A stretch of 64,000 nt of DNA from Pseudocercospora fijiensis CIRAD86 (lineage: Eukaryota; Ascomycota; Dothideomycetes; Mycosphaerellales; Mycosphaerellaceae). Shown in pieces: positions 33,566-44,989 of the stretch. Position 1 is the first letter of the stretch; the number at the start of each line of letters is the position of its first letter. A model generated the notes under the pieces. That model was given only the letters and a program-made list of their open reading frames with translations. It did not search any database and was not told the origin of the DNA. The position numbers were made by a program, and so were the translations under genes. The stretch spans positions 2,011,011 through 2,075,010 of the forward strand of contig NW_006921537.1 of assembly GCF_000340215.1 (NCBI RefSeq). Direction: 5' to 3'.

Positions 33566-36500
33566 TTAATCGACTTCTTCAATCCTACTTTTACTGTCGA
33601 CCGAATCGTCATCAACCGGGTCAATGTCCGGCCAGTCAACCCACTGCCAGTGTTCTGAATGGTCGATGGGCTCAACACGCATATTACCTCCTTCGTCTAT
33701 TCCTTCTTCCGGATGAACCATTACCTTCGCGCCAACTGCAGCGCTTTGCACGCGAGAAGATACTGGCAGCTGATACTTCAGCACGCCCCGAACGATGAGC
33801 TCGAACGGATATTGGATGACCTCCTCCCAGCGCGCACTACCGCCAGATTCCGTCTTGTTGCCTGGCTTTGTCAGGCGCAATTGACCTGTCGACACGTGCT
33901 CGTGCTGCTTGATCGGCGACGCCTCGAAGGTGAGCGCCTGATCAAAGCGGAAGACCCTACCGAGAAGCATCGTCTGCGCGTCCTTTTCCAGGTCGGGATC
34001 CGAGTCTTTGTCGCCGCCTGGTGGCTTCCAGTGGCCATCGGGATCTTGTGATGGATTGTTTGGGTCACCAGCCTTATCACCCAATGAGCGAAGCCCACGT
34101 CGGCCGCGTCTCCTTGGCGTAATGCTCTCATCGGTTTCTGTCTGGTTCTCGCGACCGTTACCCACGTGTTTACTTTTGGCGAACACATTGACATCAATGT
34201 CGCTGACCGAGATACCGAGTGTGTTGGGGTTGACTGCGCCGACGAGGATGTCAAGCATGAGCTCCTCCTCGCTCGCCAAGACATTCTGAATCTTGTGAAT
34301 TTTGACGTCGTACAAGGGCCGATTGGATGCAAAGACGAAGCAGATGGCTGACACAATCACCAGTATGACGACAAGGGTCGTTAGCAGGCAGGCACCAAGC
34401 CTGCCACTACAGCACCAGCGACCACGGGTGTTACCATCATCGTAATCGTCCATGGAATTTTGGCTGATGCTACCAGCGAAGCGATGGTGGTGCATATACC
34501 GCCGTGGGGTCCTCACGGTACCGACAAGCGGCGTCCGTTCATCGTCGGCATTCTGTTCGGCATCGAAGTCGTAGGGTTCTTGTTTCTTGGATCCAGAGAG
34601 GAAGCTCCGAGGCTGAAAGTGCATGTTCTGCGGACTTCTTGGGGAAGTGGGTCGCGTACGACCATGATTCAGATGACTGTTGCGCAGCTTTGTTGCTTGC
34701 GTGAAAGGAGAGTCTTGCTGATCGTACGAAGCTGAGTGGTGTGCACCTCTACCGTGTCGGCCAAAGTGCCTCGGGGTGTTGGATCTGATTGTGCCATTAT
34801 TGCTGTCGGGCGTGTCCGGATCAAGAGCATTGTAGGGGTTGGTCGAAAATTTCATGCTTCGTTTGCCGCCCACGCGCCTCTCTTCAAAGGGGTCGCCATA
34901 CGGACGAATGCGCTGCTGGTCGGCGATGCTATGCGATGAAGTGACGCTTGGCGTTCTTGAGTGATGTCGCTGCCGTCGTTGCGGCTCTGGTGGATTCGAC
35001 TCGTAAACGAACGTCTCGTCGGAGTCGGATGTATTCGCGTCTTCTACCGCATTGGCCACTCTTGCCTCGAAGATGTCGGCTTTGGAAGTGGCTTTGCGCA
35101 AATATTTGTTAGGTCGTGGTCGAGGTATGATTGATGAAACAGTTCGCCTAATAGAAGAAGCAGAAAACAACGCATCGCTTGCAGAACTGCCCTCCTCCTC
35201 GAAAGAAGACGAAGACCAGGCAATAGGCGCCATTGATGAGAACGCCCTGCGAAGTCCAGGGAAGTAGTTGCGCGACGTTCTCGTGGGTGTGCCTATCAAG
35301 GTCTGCCGCCCATCTCGCGTCATCGAACGGTGAAGCGCTTCATAAGCAGGCCCAAGCAGACAGCGATCGTTGCGTTGATGATGAGGAGAATGAAATGTAT
35401 AATACATACCTGTGCCTTGCGTCACGCTCCTCGTCTTGCGATCAGCCTTTTTGCGCTCCTTCTTTGGCCGTATAGTCTCGTTGCTGGGTTTCAGCCTTAT
35501 AGCACCACTGTCTGAAGCACGGAGATTTGAAGAGTCTCGAGCGGGAGCGAGTCCAGATTGCGGAATCGATGCCACGGTCTCGGTCTCCACTGTCATGTTC
35601 TGCTTGCCAGCTTCTTGGCGGGCTTTGGCAGATGCAATGGGGTAGCTGCCTTTGCCAGAAACACTCGTTGTTTGAGATCTTTTCGCTTGCGAGTTGACTG
35701 CGCCTTGTGACTCGCGACGGCCCCGAGGCTTGCTGCTATCGCTCTTATTTCCTGCACTTTCGCTACCACTTTCGCCAGGCGTCTCTCGTTCTACCTTCAT
35801 GTCGCCCTTGACCGGCGATGGTTTGGCGTCATCCTCGGTCACTTTTGTGAGCGGCTTGAGGTCTGCGGCGGCCTGTAGGGCAGCAGGACTTGGTTCCTGA
35901 GCATCAGTGCTATTCTCCTGCACTGTCTCCAGCATCGACTTCCCACTCGGTCCTCGAGTGGATGCCTTGGGAGGTGGTGGTGCTTGCAATTGCACTTCAG
36001 GCCTTCGAGCATCCGCTGCTGGCTGACCTGGTGGCATTGCTGAGCCCGATTGAGGTGTCGCGCTCAGTACCTGAATGCTAGGTGCTTCGGGCTTCTTGGC
36101 GGCAACGGCTGATCCACGCCTGGAACTTGGTCCAGATGGTGGGGGTGACTTGAGACGTGGTGACATTGGCCATTGTGGTGTGTTGTCGCCCGTGCCTGGC
36201 GCCGCTTTGGGTGCTTGTCTGGCAGGTAGCTTTGAGACTGCTTCCGACAATGTGGGGCCCTTTTGCGACAGGTGGGGAACGCTCGAGGCGGATAATGCTC
36301 GTTGTATAGCCGCTGCGGACGGCTGCGTTGACAAGGCAGCAGAGAGTTGCTGCGGCTTGTCTTGTCGTATGGGTGAGGCATTCCGAGAGGATCTTGGGCT
36401 TTGTGCAGCGGGAGAAGCAGCAATTGGCGTGAGGTTACTGCTCGAGGACTTCCGCAGTGTGGGTATCCGTTCGGCCGAATTCAGTGATGTGTTTTTCGTC

Positions 36501-36655
36501 TGCGGTATCGATGGCTTTCGCGCTGTTGCTGTTGCTGGCGTCGGTGTACTCGCTCCACTGCTCCCATTCGCACTTCCACCAGCACTGGGCGGCTCGGGTG
36601 TCTCTGCCTGGGCGGTGATGGAGCGGGACTGTGCTCCGCTATCTTTGTTCGGCAT
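33566..36655 (-). CDS. VAC7: Vacuolar segregation protein Vac7
   Basis: ATG at 36655 (MPNKDSGAQ); the open frame to 36679 starts only with TTG. Read as one exon it is 1029 aa; removing a likely 72 bp intron (35338-35409) gives 1005 aa. The N-terminal half is long, Ser/Pro/Thr-rich and disordered. The conserved region starts with SKADIFEARVANAVEDANTSD and SDETFVYESNPPEP. A single transmembrane helix follows (LGACLLTTLVVILVIVSAICFVFA), then a luminal beta-rich domain (NRPLYDVKIHKIQNVLASEEEL and further blocks), ending in an acidic tail. Vac7 sits in the vacuolar membrane and activates the Fab1 lipid kinase to raise PI(3,5)P2 during osmotic stress. The luminal region contains a charged insert rich in Asp and Lys. 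Confidence 0.9.
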   Translation of the reverse strand: MPNKDSGAQSRSITAQAETPEPPSAGGSANGSSGASTPTPATATARKPSIPQTKNTSLNSAERIPTLRKSSSSNLTPIAASPAAQSPRSSRNASPIRQDKPQQLSAALSTQPSAAAIQRALSASSVPHLSQKGPTLSEAVSKLPARQAPKAAPGTGDNTPQWPMSPRLKSPPPSGPSSRRGSAVAAKKPEAPSIQVLSATPQSGSAMPPGQPAADARRPEVQLQAPPPPKASTRGPSGKSMLETVQENSTDAQEPSPAALQAAADLKPLTKVTEDDAKPSPVKGDMKVERETPGESGSESAGNKSDSSKPRGRRESQGAVNSQAKRSQTTSVSGKGSYPIASAKARQEAGKQNMTVETETVASIPQSGLAPARDSSNLRASDSGAIRLKPSNETIRPKKERKKADRKTRSVTQGTGMYYTFHSPHHQRNDRCLLGPAYEALHRSMTRDGRQTLIGTPTRTSRNYFPGLRRAFSSMAPIAWSSSSFEEEGSSASDALFSASSIRRTVSSIIPRPRPNKYLRKATSKADIFEARVANAVEDANTSDSDETFVYESNPPEPQRRQRHHSRTPSVTSSHSIADQQRIRPYGDPFEERRVGGKRSMKFSTNPYNALDPDTPDSNNGTIRSNTPRHFGRHGRGAHHSASYDQQDSPFTQATKLRNSHLNHGRTRPTSPRSPQNMHFQPRSFLSGSKKQEPYDFDAEQNADDERTPLVGTVRTPRRYMHHHRFAGSISQNSMDDYDDGNTRGRWCCSGRLGACLLTTLVVILVIVSAICFVFASNRPLYDVKIHKIQNVLASEEELMLDILVGAVNPNTLGISVSDIDVNVFAKSKHVGNGRENQTETDESITPRRRGRRGLRSLGDKAGDPNNPSQDPDGHWKPPGGDKDSDPDLEKDAQTMLLGRVFRFDQALTFEASPIKQHEHVSTGQLRLTKPGNKTESGGSARWEEVIQYPFELIVRGVLKYQLPVSSRVQSAAVGAKVMVHPEEGIDEGGNMRVEPIDHSEHWQWVDWPDIDPVDDDSVDSKSRIEEVD

Positions 36656-38521
36656 TGCGACTTCGATGTACTGTTCCAACTTCCCAAGACCAAAGCAGCG
36701 TCGGTCCCATCATGTCAGAATATGGTGGCGTGTCGCGTCACGACGACTCCATGTTCGCGCAGAAATCGACGTGGACAAAAAGCTAGTTTGGGGAGGCGGG
36801 TATGGATCAGGATTGGTGGTGTAGCGCGAGTCGGAGCAGTTCGCGCGAGTGATTGGGTAGAGCGAGGGTGCGGTGCGGTGCGGTGCAGTGCGCAAGGTGT
36901 GAGGAGTGAGGTATGGGGAGTAGTGAGGTGTAAATAAAGTATGAGTGGAATGGATGGCCGGATGGAAGCAAAGGCAGCGCGCAGGCCAGGCCAGGCCAGG
37001 CCAGGGAAGCGATGCGATGCGATGCGGAAGCAGAGTCTGTCAGTCTCAGAGTGTCAGACTCGCGATGCGCAAACAGTACACGACACGTCGCCGGGGCTGC
37101 AAGGCTGTTCGAACACCGAAGCAGCGGGAGCAGTGGACGCATGCAATGTGCCGCCGTTCTACAACGTAAGGCCTGCGTATGTGGCGCAGAAAATAGGAAC
37201 GAGAATCGCTCGGCCTCGGACCTGACGAGCATTATGTGCTGCCTCACACTACCAAGCCTGTGAGAGCCAAGCCTGCGAAGCCACAGGTAACAACAGATGG
37301 GATAGGATAGGATGGGATGGGAACATTGGAAGACTCCTCACGCCACGCCCGGCCCGCATCAATACTGCGAGTCTATAACCGCATGAACGGCACGCTTCTT
37401 AGAAGAGTGTCGCCGTCACCATTCTGTTCACCGCTCCGCCGGAAGCAAGGCCTGCCCGCTGTCACTCACTCACTCACTACTACTCACTCACTCCACGTCA
37501 CATGGTGTCTGAACAGACCCTCGCTTAGCGCCATACGCATACTACTGCATACATGTACGCATCACGCTGCCTCGCGCGACGTGACATGCTCTCACTCGCC
37601 AGCAAAAGAAAACGCCACACAATCCCCTCACTAGCCTCAGCGGCTGCTGACTCGGCACCTCGCGCGTGGGAAGTAGTGGCCATCTGCCGCTGAACTGATC
37701 TTCCGTGGTGACCCGTTCTGGCTCGGCACACGAGCAGAGTCGCATCCACATCGACCTATGCACTGCTCAAGGCCACCTCCATCGGCACCCTCTGTCATTT
37801 TCAACCCATGAATCCTTGAAAACCCGTGTGTCTTGCCTGCGAGCCGCACAACAACGTGGCCCAAACACCTCGGCCAGACCCTCGTGAGACTGTGCCTCCG
37901 ACGGCGCAGTCACACCAATGACAAAGCGTGGACACAATATCTACGATACCATTCCTCCCTGCACGTATGTAGTGGTCTAAGCGAAAGGGGGGAAAAAAGA
38001 AAAAATCACGTAGTAGGAAGAGGAGGAATAAAACAGGTTTTCTAACAGTCAAATTCCTAGGATTCTGTAGGCTGCAGGATAACCCCATCCTCATCCTCAT
38101 CTGACCTGAGAGCAGGTATTTGCAACCATCGTACAAAGCCATTGACCTCATGTCATTCACGCGACCTCCTGACCTCGCATATGTACACAGCGTTCTGCAA
38201 TCGAGAAGCAAGGAGAGGGTTTGTACATACGAACAAACGGCCGCTGGTTACACGAACCTGGTCAAGTCTGAAACAGGTCAAGTACCGTACAGGCAGGTGC
38301 TGCCTGAGGGGAGTACAGTACAGAATTTGGTGCTTGTCTGCCGTTCTTCCTGCCTGCCGTTCTTCCTGCCTGTATTCGATCCAATACTTTTATTCTGGCA
38401 CGTGTTTTCTTTTTCTTTCATCAGGATTTGTATGATAAGCGCATCTTTAGACCAATCCCTGGCAACTCGGATAACGTGTAAACAACGCGACGTCAAACGC
38501 ATGCTCGCGCTGACTGATCCA
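36656..38521. other. Long 5' region of VAC7 with pentamer repeats
   Basis: No gene supported. Within ~160 bp lie three different short tandem repeats (36867-36892 GGTGC-type, 36983-37006 CCAGG-type, 37009-37026 GATGC-type). A CACT-rich stretch follows near 37464-37495. Confidence 0.5.
36867..37026. repeat. Cluster of three pentanucleotide microsatellites
   Basis: GGTGC-type units at 36867-36892, CCAGG-type units at 36983-37006 and GATGC-type units at 37009-37026 follow each other upstream of VAC7. All three have a 5 bp period but unrelated sequence. Confidence 0.7.
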
Positions 38522-38710
38522 NNNNNNNNNNNNNNNNNNNNNNNNNNNNNNNNNNNNNNNNNNNNNNNNNNNNNNNNNNNNNNNNNNNNNNNNNNNNNNN
38601 NNNNNNNNNNNNNNNNNNNNNNNNNNNNNNNNNNNNNNNNNNNNNNNNNNNNNNNNNNNNNNNNNNNNNNNNNNNNNNNNNNNNNNNNNNNNNNNNNNNN
38701 NNNNNNNNNN
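38522..38710. other. Assembly gap (189 N)
   Basis: A run of 189 N. The length is not a standard placeholder, so it may be an estimated gap size. Confidence 0.98.
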
Positions 38711-38915
38711 AGTGCTTTCATGTCAAATCGTGTCGACGCATATAGTCGAGACGACCCAGGCCAGATTATATTTGATGATTCGACCTCAGAATGCCGCTAT
38801 CCCTGCTCTACCGTAGTGAGTGTCCGCATATCCTCCACTTCCACGCCCATCAACCTCTACCTCCCGTCCTCCATTTCCAGCCCCCATCAACCTTCCCCTC
38901 CCATCCTCCCTCCTC

Positions 38916-41790
38916 CTAATAAGTATCACTCAAATCCCTCTTCTTCACTCCCGTCTTCTCATCAAGCCCCAAACTCTTATAAAAATTATCATCAGTCGGC
39001 TTCCGGCCCAAAAACTTCTCCAAAATGGTCCCGTAATCCTTCGACCCCCCGGGTTCCAACACAGTATGTCTCCACCTCCCTCCAGCCTCCGCACTGAAAG
39101 GATCGTCCTTGAAAGCCGTGTAATAAACATCCGCAGCATCGACACGACTCCACGTATACCCGTAGTAACCGGCTTCGTAGCCTTCCATGTAATGCGTGAA
39201 TGTCGATTGATGGTGACCCGCGTGCCAACCTTTGCCCACAGCCTCTTCGCCTAGGATTTTCGTGATGTTCGTGCGCATTTGGTTCCACAAGAGGGTTGAG
39301 TCGACGGTCTTGGCGGCCTGCTGCGACGGTTGTTCGTGGATGGCCATGTCGTACATGCTGTACATGGTTTGTCTGGTCTCGAAATTTCCGCTCGCGGCGT
39401 TCTTGTTCTTGATGATGTTGTCGATTTGGTCATCTGACAGGGTTTCCGGCGGTTGTTTGGCGTTGGTGTCGTTTTGCGATTTCTTCCAGATGTCGAGGTT
39501 CTTTGGAGAGAGGTAGGAATAGTGCTGGCTCAGACGTTTGAGCACTTTGCGGTCGTATGACCATAGTTCCATGAGTTGTGATGGAAGCTCGACAAAGTCG
39601 CGTGGGCACGGGCCAGGACCGTGAAAACGGGCATATTTGGTCCTCGATACCGTGTGATGCGTAACATGTCCGAGCTCGTGCAGTAAAGTCTGGACCTCTT
39701 TTCGAAGGAGTAGAGTTGGCTTCTCAGAAGTAGATTTTTTCTGTCAGGTGTCAGCAGAAAGCGCTGCCAAATCGATAGCGAGCTCGGGTACGTACGATGT
39801 TCAGGACCGCTGCTGAGGTTGGATAGTATCTCGATCCATCCTTTTTTTGGAAACCGGGGTCGATGGGCACTTCGAATGAGCCGGACGACTTGCCTTTCTG
39901 CAGTCACAAGTCAGTCGTTGCCTTCAATTGTCTGTATGAGAAATGACTCACTCGGTAGAACAGGTCTACATAGATGTATCCCATGAAACCCTTAGCTGAT
40001 GGACACTTATATTAGCAAGAGATCAGTCATCACCGGAGAAAGTTCCTATATCGGCCGCGGCAACGAGGTGTCTCCTCGAGCAGTGCTTCAGGTCTGATTC
40101 TCGTTGTGGAAATGATGGATCAGTTGTGCTTACCATCTGCTCCATCCTTTTCATTGTTCCAAACTTCGAAGAGCTGCACGTCTGGATGCCAGGTCAAGTC
40201 GCTGCCTTTTCCGCTTGGCGATTTCTTGTCTGCATCTGAACCTGCAATCTTGACGTAGCGTAGCGAGTAGATATCTGCATACATGTCGAGAACCTTCTGC
40301 ACAATGGTTGTCGATTCGAAGTACTCCTTGATGAAGTCATTGTCGACTTTATAGATGTCTTGGTCAAGCTTCGTAAGGTAGTAAAACCTGTCGACGGATC
40401 AGAATTCAACATCGGAGTCCACTTTTGAGGGGAAATTACTAACTCATCCCACAAGAAGAACTTGTCCGCATTGCCTGAGATTCAGAACTGTCAGTAAGGA
40501 TCAAGGTTCGCGAAAGACCAGATTCTCCCTGGGAGGAACGCTGTTGGCCAGCCGACACAAGAGTGACCACGATCAACCTCAGTCCCGCTTCAACATACCT
40601 TCTTCCTTGAGCTTGAGCTTCTTCATCTCCTCGAGTTCCTCCTCGTTGGCCACAGCAAGCTTTTGTCGAACATTGGCCAAGAGATCATCAACAGCCTTTG
40701 GAGTATGTGCCATGGTTTTCTCAATATGCATTGCAGCAAAAGTCGGATAGCCAAGCAGCCGAGCCTCTTCGTCGCGGATAGCGATGGCTTCTTCCAATCT
40801 TGCAATATTGCTCGCGGCCATGTTATTGTACGCAGTCTCAAGAGTATGCCTCGTTGTGGCATTCTTGCAATGTCTCGTGATAGTGTCGTAATTTGTGAAG
40901 ATCGCCACAGGCACCACCAGCTTGCCATCGTTCTCTCCTTTGCCTTTTTCCAGACCATTCAGAAAATCACCCTCTACCCCTTCCAGCTCTTCGCGCTTGA
41001 AATACAAAGTCGTTGGATCTCCACTGACTGCGAGGTCAAAAGCTGAGGAAAGTGCCGAAAGCCGACCTTGGATATCATTTAGTCTTGTCCGCTGCGGTCC
41101 TTTCGATAGCTTGAAGCCAGCGCCCTGAAACTGCTGCCAAATGTCCTTGATCGCGGCGCGAGACTCGTCATCAAGGTTCTTGTCATCTTTCTGCTTCTTG
41201 TAAACCGCGTCGATCAATGCGTAAAACTCTGGCGATGTGTAGGTGTCGCTAAAGGAATCGTCCATCTTGACAGACGCATTTCGACACGCTTTCGCGAGCG
41301 TGTCGTCGACGCCGACGCTAGGCAACATGTAGAGAGGAGCAACATCTGCATCCTGCTGGCTCTCATGTTGTAGATAGGGCAGCAACATATTTTCAAATGT
41401 TGCATTTTCTGGCTTGAAATTCTTGATGGATTCCTTAAAAATCGACGTCTCTTCTGCAGCAATACGGTCTGCCAATTTGGCTATACTGTCGACAGTGACG
41501 TTGAACAATCGCGGCGGCTGTGGTGGCTTCTGGTCATTCGGGTTTGGCGCCTCTTCTTCGTCTTGTGATCGGACAGTAAGAACGCGATGAGTGTGCCAGG
41601 TCGGTGCGTGTACGTGGAGCGAGAACAGAGAGTCCTGTGGAGCGACCTGACTTCCTGCTAGAATAGCTAGGAAGAGCAAGATCGCAACCGAGAGATAATA
41701 TGGCCATCGCAAGCGATATCTAGCATCTTTGGATCTTCCCCATGCCGCTCTAGTTGCTGAAGGACGCATCGAGCTGTATCGGTCGACCAT
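38916..41790 (-). CDS. M3-family oligopeptidase with N-terminal membrane anchor
   Basis: Six exons (41790-40599, 40474-40444, 40387-40134, 39995-39952, 39897-39796, 39740-38916) sum to 815 aa in phase; introns are 124, 56, 138, 54 and 55 bp, all GT-AG. The catalytic core is near residue 562: LLHELGHVTHHT gives His562, Glu563 and His566. DFVELPSQLME supplies the third zinc ligand Glu592, with the spacing known from yeast saccharolysin. Other M3 landmarks are FMGYIYVDLFYR and AGYYGYTWSRVDAADVYYTAF. Unlike the cytosolic saccharolysin/MepB enzymes, it has a basic N-terminus followed by YYLSVAILLFLAILAGSQV (about residues 31-49), a signal anchor. N-glycosylation sites follow (FNVTVDS, ENATFEN, CRNASV). 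So the enzyme probably faces the secretory lumen, vacuole or outside and cleaves short peptides there. The C-terminus is hydrophilic. Confidence 0.9.
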
Positions 41791-43598
41791 GGCTGCCCGA
41801 GAGGCGACCTACAGAGGAGATCAAAAGTTCTGCATCAGCTGTTCCCACTCCTCACAATACTACTAAGTAACTCTGGATAGTGTCAGTGTTCCCACCGAGT
41901 ATACAGCTGTGTATGCATGGAACCGCGAGCTCGATACGGAGAGCCCGGCAGTTCTCCTGGTCGTAGTAATAATCAAGTAACGTTGGTACGACCACGAGAA
42001 GTGCAGGGTTGGAATCAAATTCAATCAATCTATCGTGCCCATGTCCAATGTTACATTTCATATGCTTAAAGCAGATCATCCAAAATTGCGCCTCCGCGAA
42101 GCCTGGGGACTAGAAGGCAGATACGGATACGGGAATTGGTCATTAGGGCGTGGACAGGAAGGATGTGATCTCTGGTCTGAGAGAAGCAGATCTGTCGTGC
42201 GTAGATGCTTCGAGGTTTGGGCGAAGTCTCCAATACACCCAGTGGCAGAGGGCAGAATGGGCGCATGACAATTTCCGATGATTGGGACGTGCAATGCTGC
42301 AAGTAGGTCTGTTCCTGGTCGTTTGCAGGCATGGGGTAAAAAGTAATCTCATCCAAGCTGGAAGGTGTCACGTGTGCAAACAGGTCAGGTCAGGTCAGGT
42401 CAGGTCAGGTCAGGGAGCGGGAGCTCTGCGGACGCCAAGCAACGTGACCTCTGCTGGCCATTCTATCCGGGGTTTCGGAGCGCGGGCGAGGGGTGAAGTG
42501 GGCTGACGCAACCCCGGATACCAAGCGCGATGGCAGACTGGCAGCCTACGACAGGCCAGTGTGGTCCAATGTCATGTCCCTAGGCTATCCTGCAGCTTGC
42601 AACATGTTCCCATTTTACAGCCAACAGTCTTCGGAGTCCGGTCGCAGCGTGCGCACCACAAATGAGACTGACAGGGAAATACAGCAGTCCGCCCTGTCTT
42701 CGCGGAATCAAGGGCCCTTGGCTGCCCTCGGAATTGGTTAGCTGCTGTAGCTTGCACATTATTCTGTTGTACCTCGCTTTATATTGTGCATGTGGGCATG
42801 TGTAGACTGTAGTGCCACATTATTGACCGACGTTGTACGGTCTTCTACGGTCTTCGATCAATTCTGACAATTAAAGGATCTGTACGGAGGAAGTAGAATT
42901 GTTCGCGCCATTATCAGAACTGTCTTCCGTGTCTGCGCAGCCCGCATGATAGACATAGACTACGCAATTGGTGTCGTTTGGTTGACCATATGGATTGTTC
43001 TTGGACTTATTCGAACAGTCGTGGGCAGGCGTATTCTGAGTGCCTCCATGTCATTCGCGACTTCTGTGCCATCAAACCATTCTCAAGATACTATGACTGC
43101 GCAGTTGACACCTGTCGCTGTTCGACAATTTTAGGGGATTGTTCGCAATCCAGTATGATTCCCAGGGCGTCAGTCTGGGGCGGTACCCAGAGGTCCCAGA
43201 CAATGTGTCGTTGGCCCGGTCTGAAATTTTCATCGGATGCTACGTCGGCTGTCTTTTCATTGACGAGAGCATTCCTCCTTTTCGACTCTTCACTGCAGTC
43301 GCATAGACGGCAAGGTTGTGACTATAAGCCCCAATCTCGCAGGAGAACTTCTGCTCTTATCAATGAGACGGTTCGCGCGGGTCGAGCAGTGTCACAGGCA
43401 AGCGTTCGATCGATTGCGACGAGAACATGGCCTTGGCGTGCAGTGGAGGGCTTCCATGCGAAGGAGATCTGGAACGAGACATGTTCATCATTGATCAGAG
43501 AAAGAATCATTAATGTAGCGTTGTAGGGCTACAGACTGAGCTGGCTCATTGCTGGTTCGAAGAAGAGGAGGAGGAGGAGGAACAGGAGCTGCTGAGCG
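41791..43598. other. Intergenic with an AGGTC microsatellite
   Basis: No gene recognised. 42381-42414 holds about six CAGGT units. Frames of up to ~180 codons (for example on the plus strand near 42978-43526) show no family resemblance. The stretch borders the transposon island. Confidence 0.4.
42381..42414. repeat. CAGGT pentanucleotide microsatellite
   Basis: Six perfect tandem CAGGT units followed by a CAGGG variant. Confidence 0.9.
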
Positions 43599-44138
43599 AT
43601 GCCAAGCAGCGTCCGGAGTTTGCCGCAATTGAGCTCCATGACGCGGCAGCATCTGAACGTCAAGTACTCTTCTAATTCGCCTGCCCTTGAAAGACCGGGC
43701 TCAGGCGGTTTGTCCATTCAAGCGAGCGAGGCCAACCCCATGAGATGCATCGCTGAGCATACTTCAATTCCTGTGCCCAAGGTCTACTTCTCCGTTCACA
43801 AGCATCGTCCCGGACATATATTGTCATGGAGCGCATCCGGGGCCAAGGATTGCACGCTGTATGAGACACTGTCCGAGGAGTCTCGCGAAGATCTGCTTCG
43901 CCAGCTGAAGCGCAGATTCGAGGAGCTGCGAGCACTCCAGCCGCCAGACTTTCACCGTTGGCTGCGAGGTGGCCATCGAATTTCTTCTAGGTATCCCAGT
44001 CATTGCGAATCCACGTCTGCTTGGTATGGCAATCGATTACGGCCATACTGGCAGAATATCCTAGATCAGTTTCTGCAGCAATATTCGGACGAACTGGAAA
44101 TGGAGATCATACGACAAAGTTGGTGGGGAGACTTCTGA
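43599..44138 (+). pseudogene. Aminoglycoside-phosphotransferase-like (APH) fragment
   Basis: The 179-codon frame from ATG at 43599 contains EANPMRCIAEHTSIPVPKVYF, then a Ser-Glu-Glu-Ser segment and LKRRFEELRALQPP. This is the N-lobe and hinge layout of the fungal APH/choline-kinase-like family (usually ..IAEHTSIPVPKVY.. then ..LxEExR..QLxxxxxELRALxPP). The sequence then departs from the family. The catalytic HxD loop and the metal-binding Asp that lie further on are absent. The fragment also lacks a clean N-terminal strand set. So it is most likely a truncated, non-functional copy at the edge of the transposon island. A spliced functional gene is less likely, because no downstream exon with the catalytic loop was found before the AT-rich repeats begin. 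Confidence 0.6.
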
Positions 44139-44640
44139 GCTTGCCCCGGCTCTGTATGGCCATCGATTGCGCCTGTACTGATGTAAAGTTCTCTTCCAGT
44201 ATTTTGAGCACTCCTCTGACGACTTGATGGTGGTGGGCACACGACAAAAGTGACAGGGAGATTGCGAGCCAAGCCGCCCACGCGGTTTCTGCCGGCGCGT
44301 GAGACAAGCAACGGCAGGGATGTCAAGCAATCTCTTCGAGCTCATGCACGTCAGCAACCACATCTCTTCCACATGCAAGACAACGCCCGGTGGTCCACAC
44401 CCTTACAAACAATGGCCCCGCGTCGGCTTGGTTGGCAGCGCAGCTGCCAATCTAGACACCGCGGCCACCGCCCGCGAAAATCCAAGTTGTCCGCTAAGAC
44501 CGAAATGATTGGCTGAGAAATTTCGCAGAAGTAATATACAATCAAAGATTGAAGGGAAATTTGACTTACCCCGGATTTCAGCGTAGAACGTCAATCGAAA
44601 CAAAGATTGAAGTAAAGGGGAATTTAACTTACCCCGCATT
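44139..44640. other. Boundary region with a short duplicated motif
   Basis: No gene. Near the right end two related segments, starting at 44543 and 44601 (CAAAGATTGAAG... ending near CTTACCCCG), are 58 bp apart and lead into the AT-rich array. Confidence 0.5.
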
Positions 44641-44662
44641 TCTTAGCTTATTAGCTAGGGTA

Positions 44663-44975
44663 TTAGCTTAATAGTAGTAATATTTAATTAAAGATTTAAG
44701 TACATTTCCTATTAATTAGGTATAAAGGTATTAGCTTGATAGTAGTAATATTTAATTAAAGATTTAAGTACATTTCCTATTAATTACGTATAAAGGTGTT
44801 AGCTTAATAGTAGTAATATTTAATTAAAGATTTAAGTACATTTCCTATTAATTGCGTATAAAGGTATTAGCTTAATAGTAGTAGTATTTAATTAAACATT
44901 TAAGTACATTTCCTATTAATTGCGTAGTAGTAATATTTAATTAAAGATTTAAGTACATTTCCTATTAATTACGTA
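44663..44975. repeat. AT-rich 68 bp tandem array
   Basis: The landmark TTAGCTT recurs at 44663, 44731, 44799 and 44867, each 68 bp apart. A fifth copy is shortened. Each unit contains AGTAGTAATATTTAATTAAA and ACATTTCCTATTAATT. Copies differ by few bases, mostly C/T or G/A in CA/TG context. Confidence 0.9.
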
Positions 44976-44989
44976 TAAATAAAAAAAAT

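Noticed and set aside
38120..39097. Plus-strand frame of 325 codons
   Set aside because: It reads through the 189 N gap and then the antisense of the M3 peptidase 3' exon.
44663..44975. CRISPR-like regular array
   Set aside because: The 68 bp units are contiguous with no unique spacers, and the host is a eukaryote.
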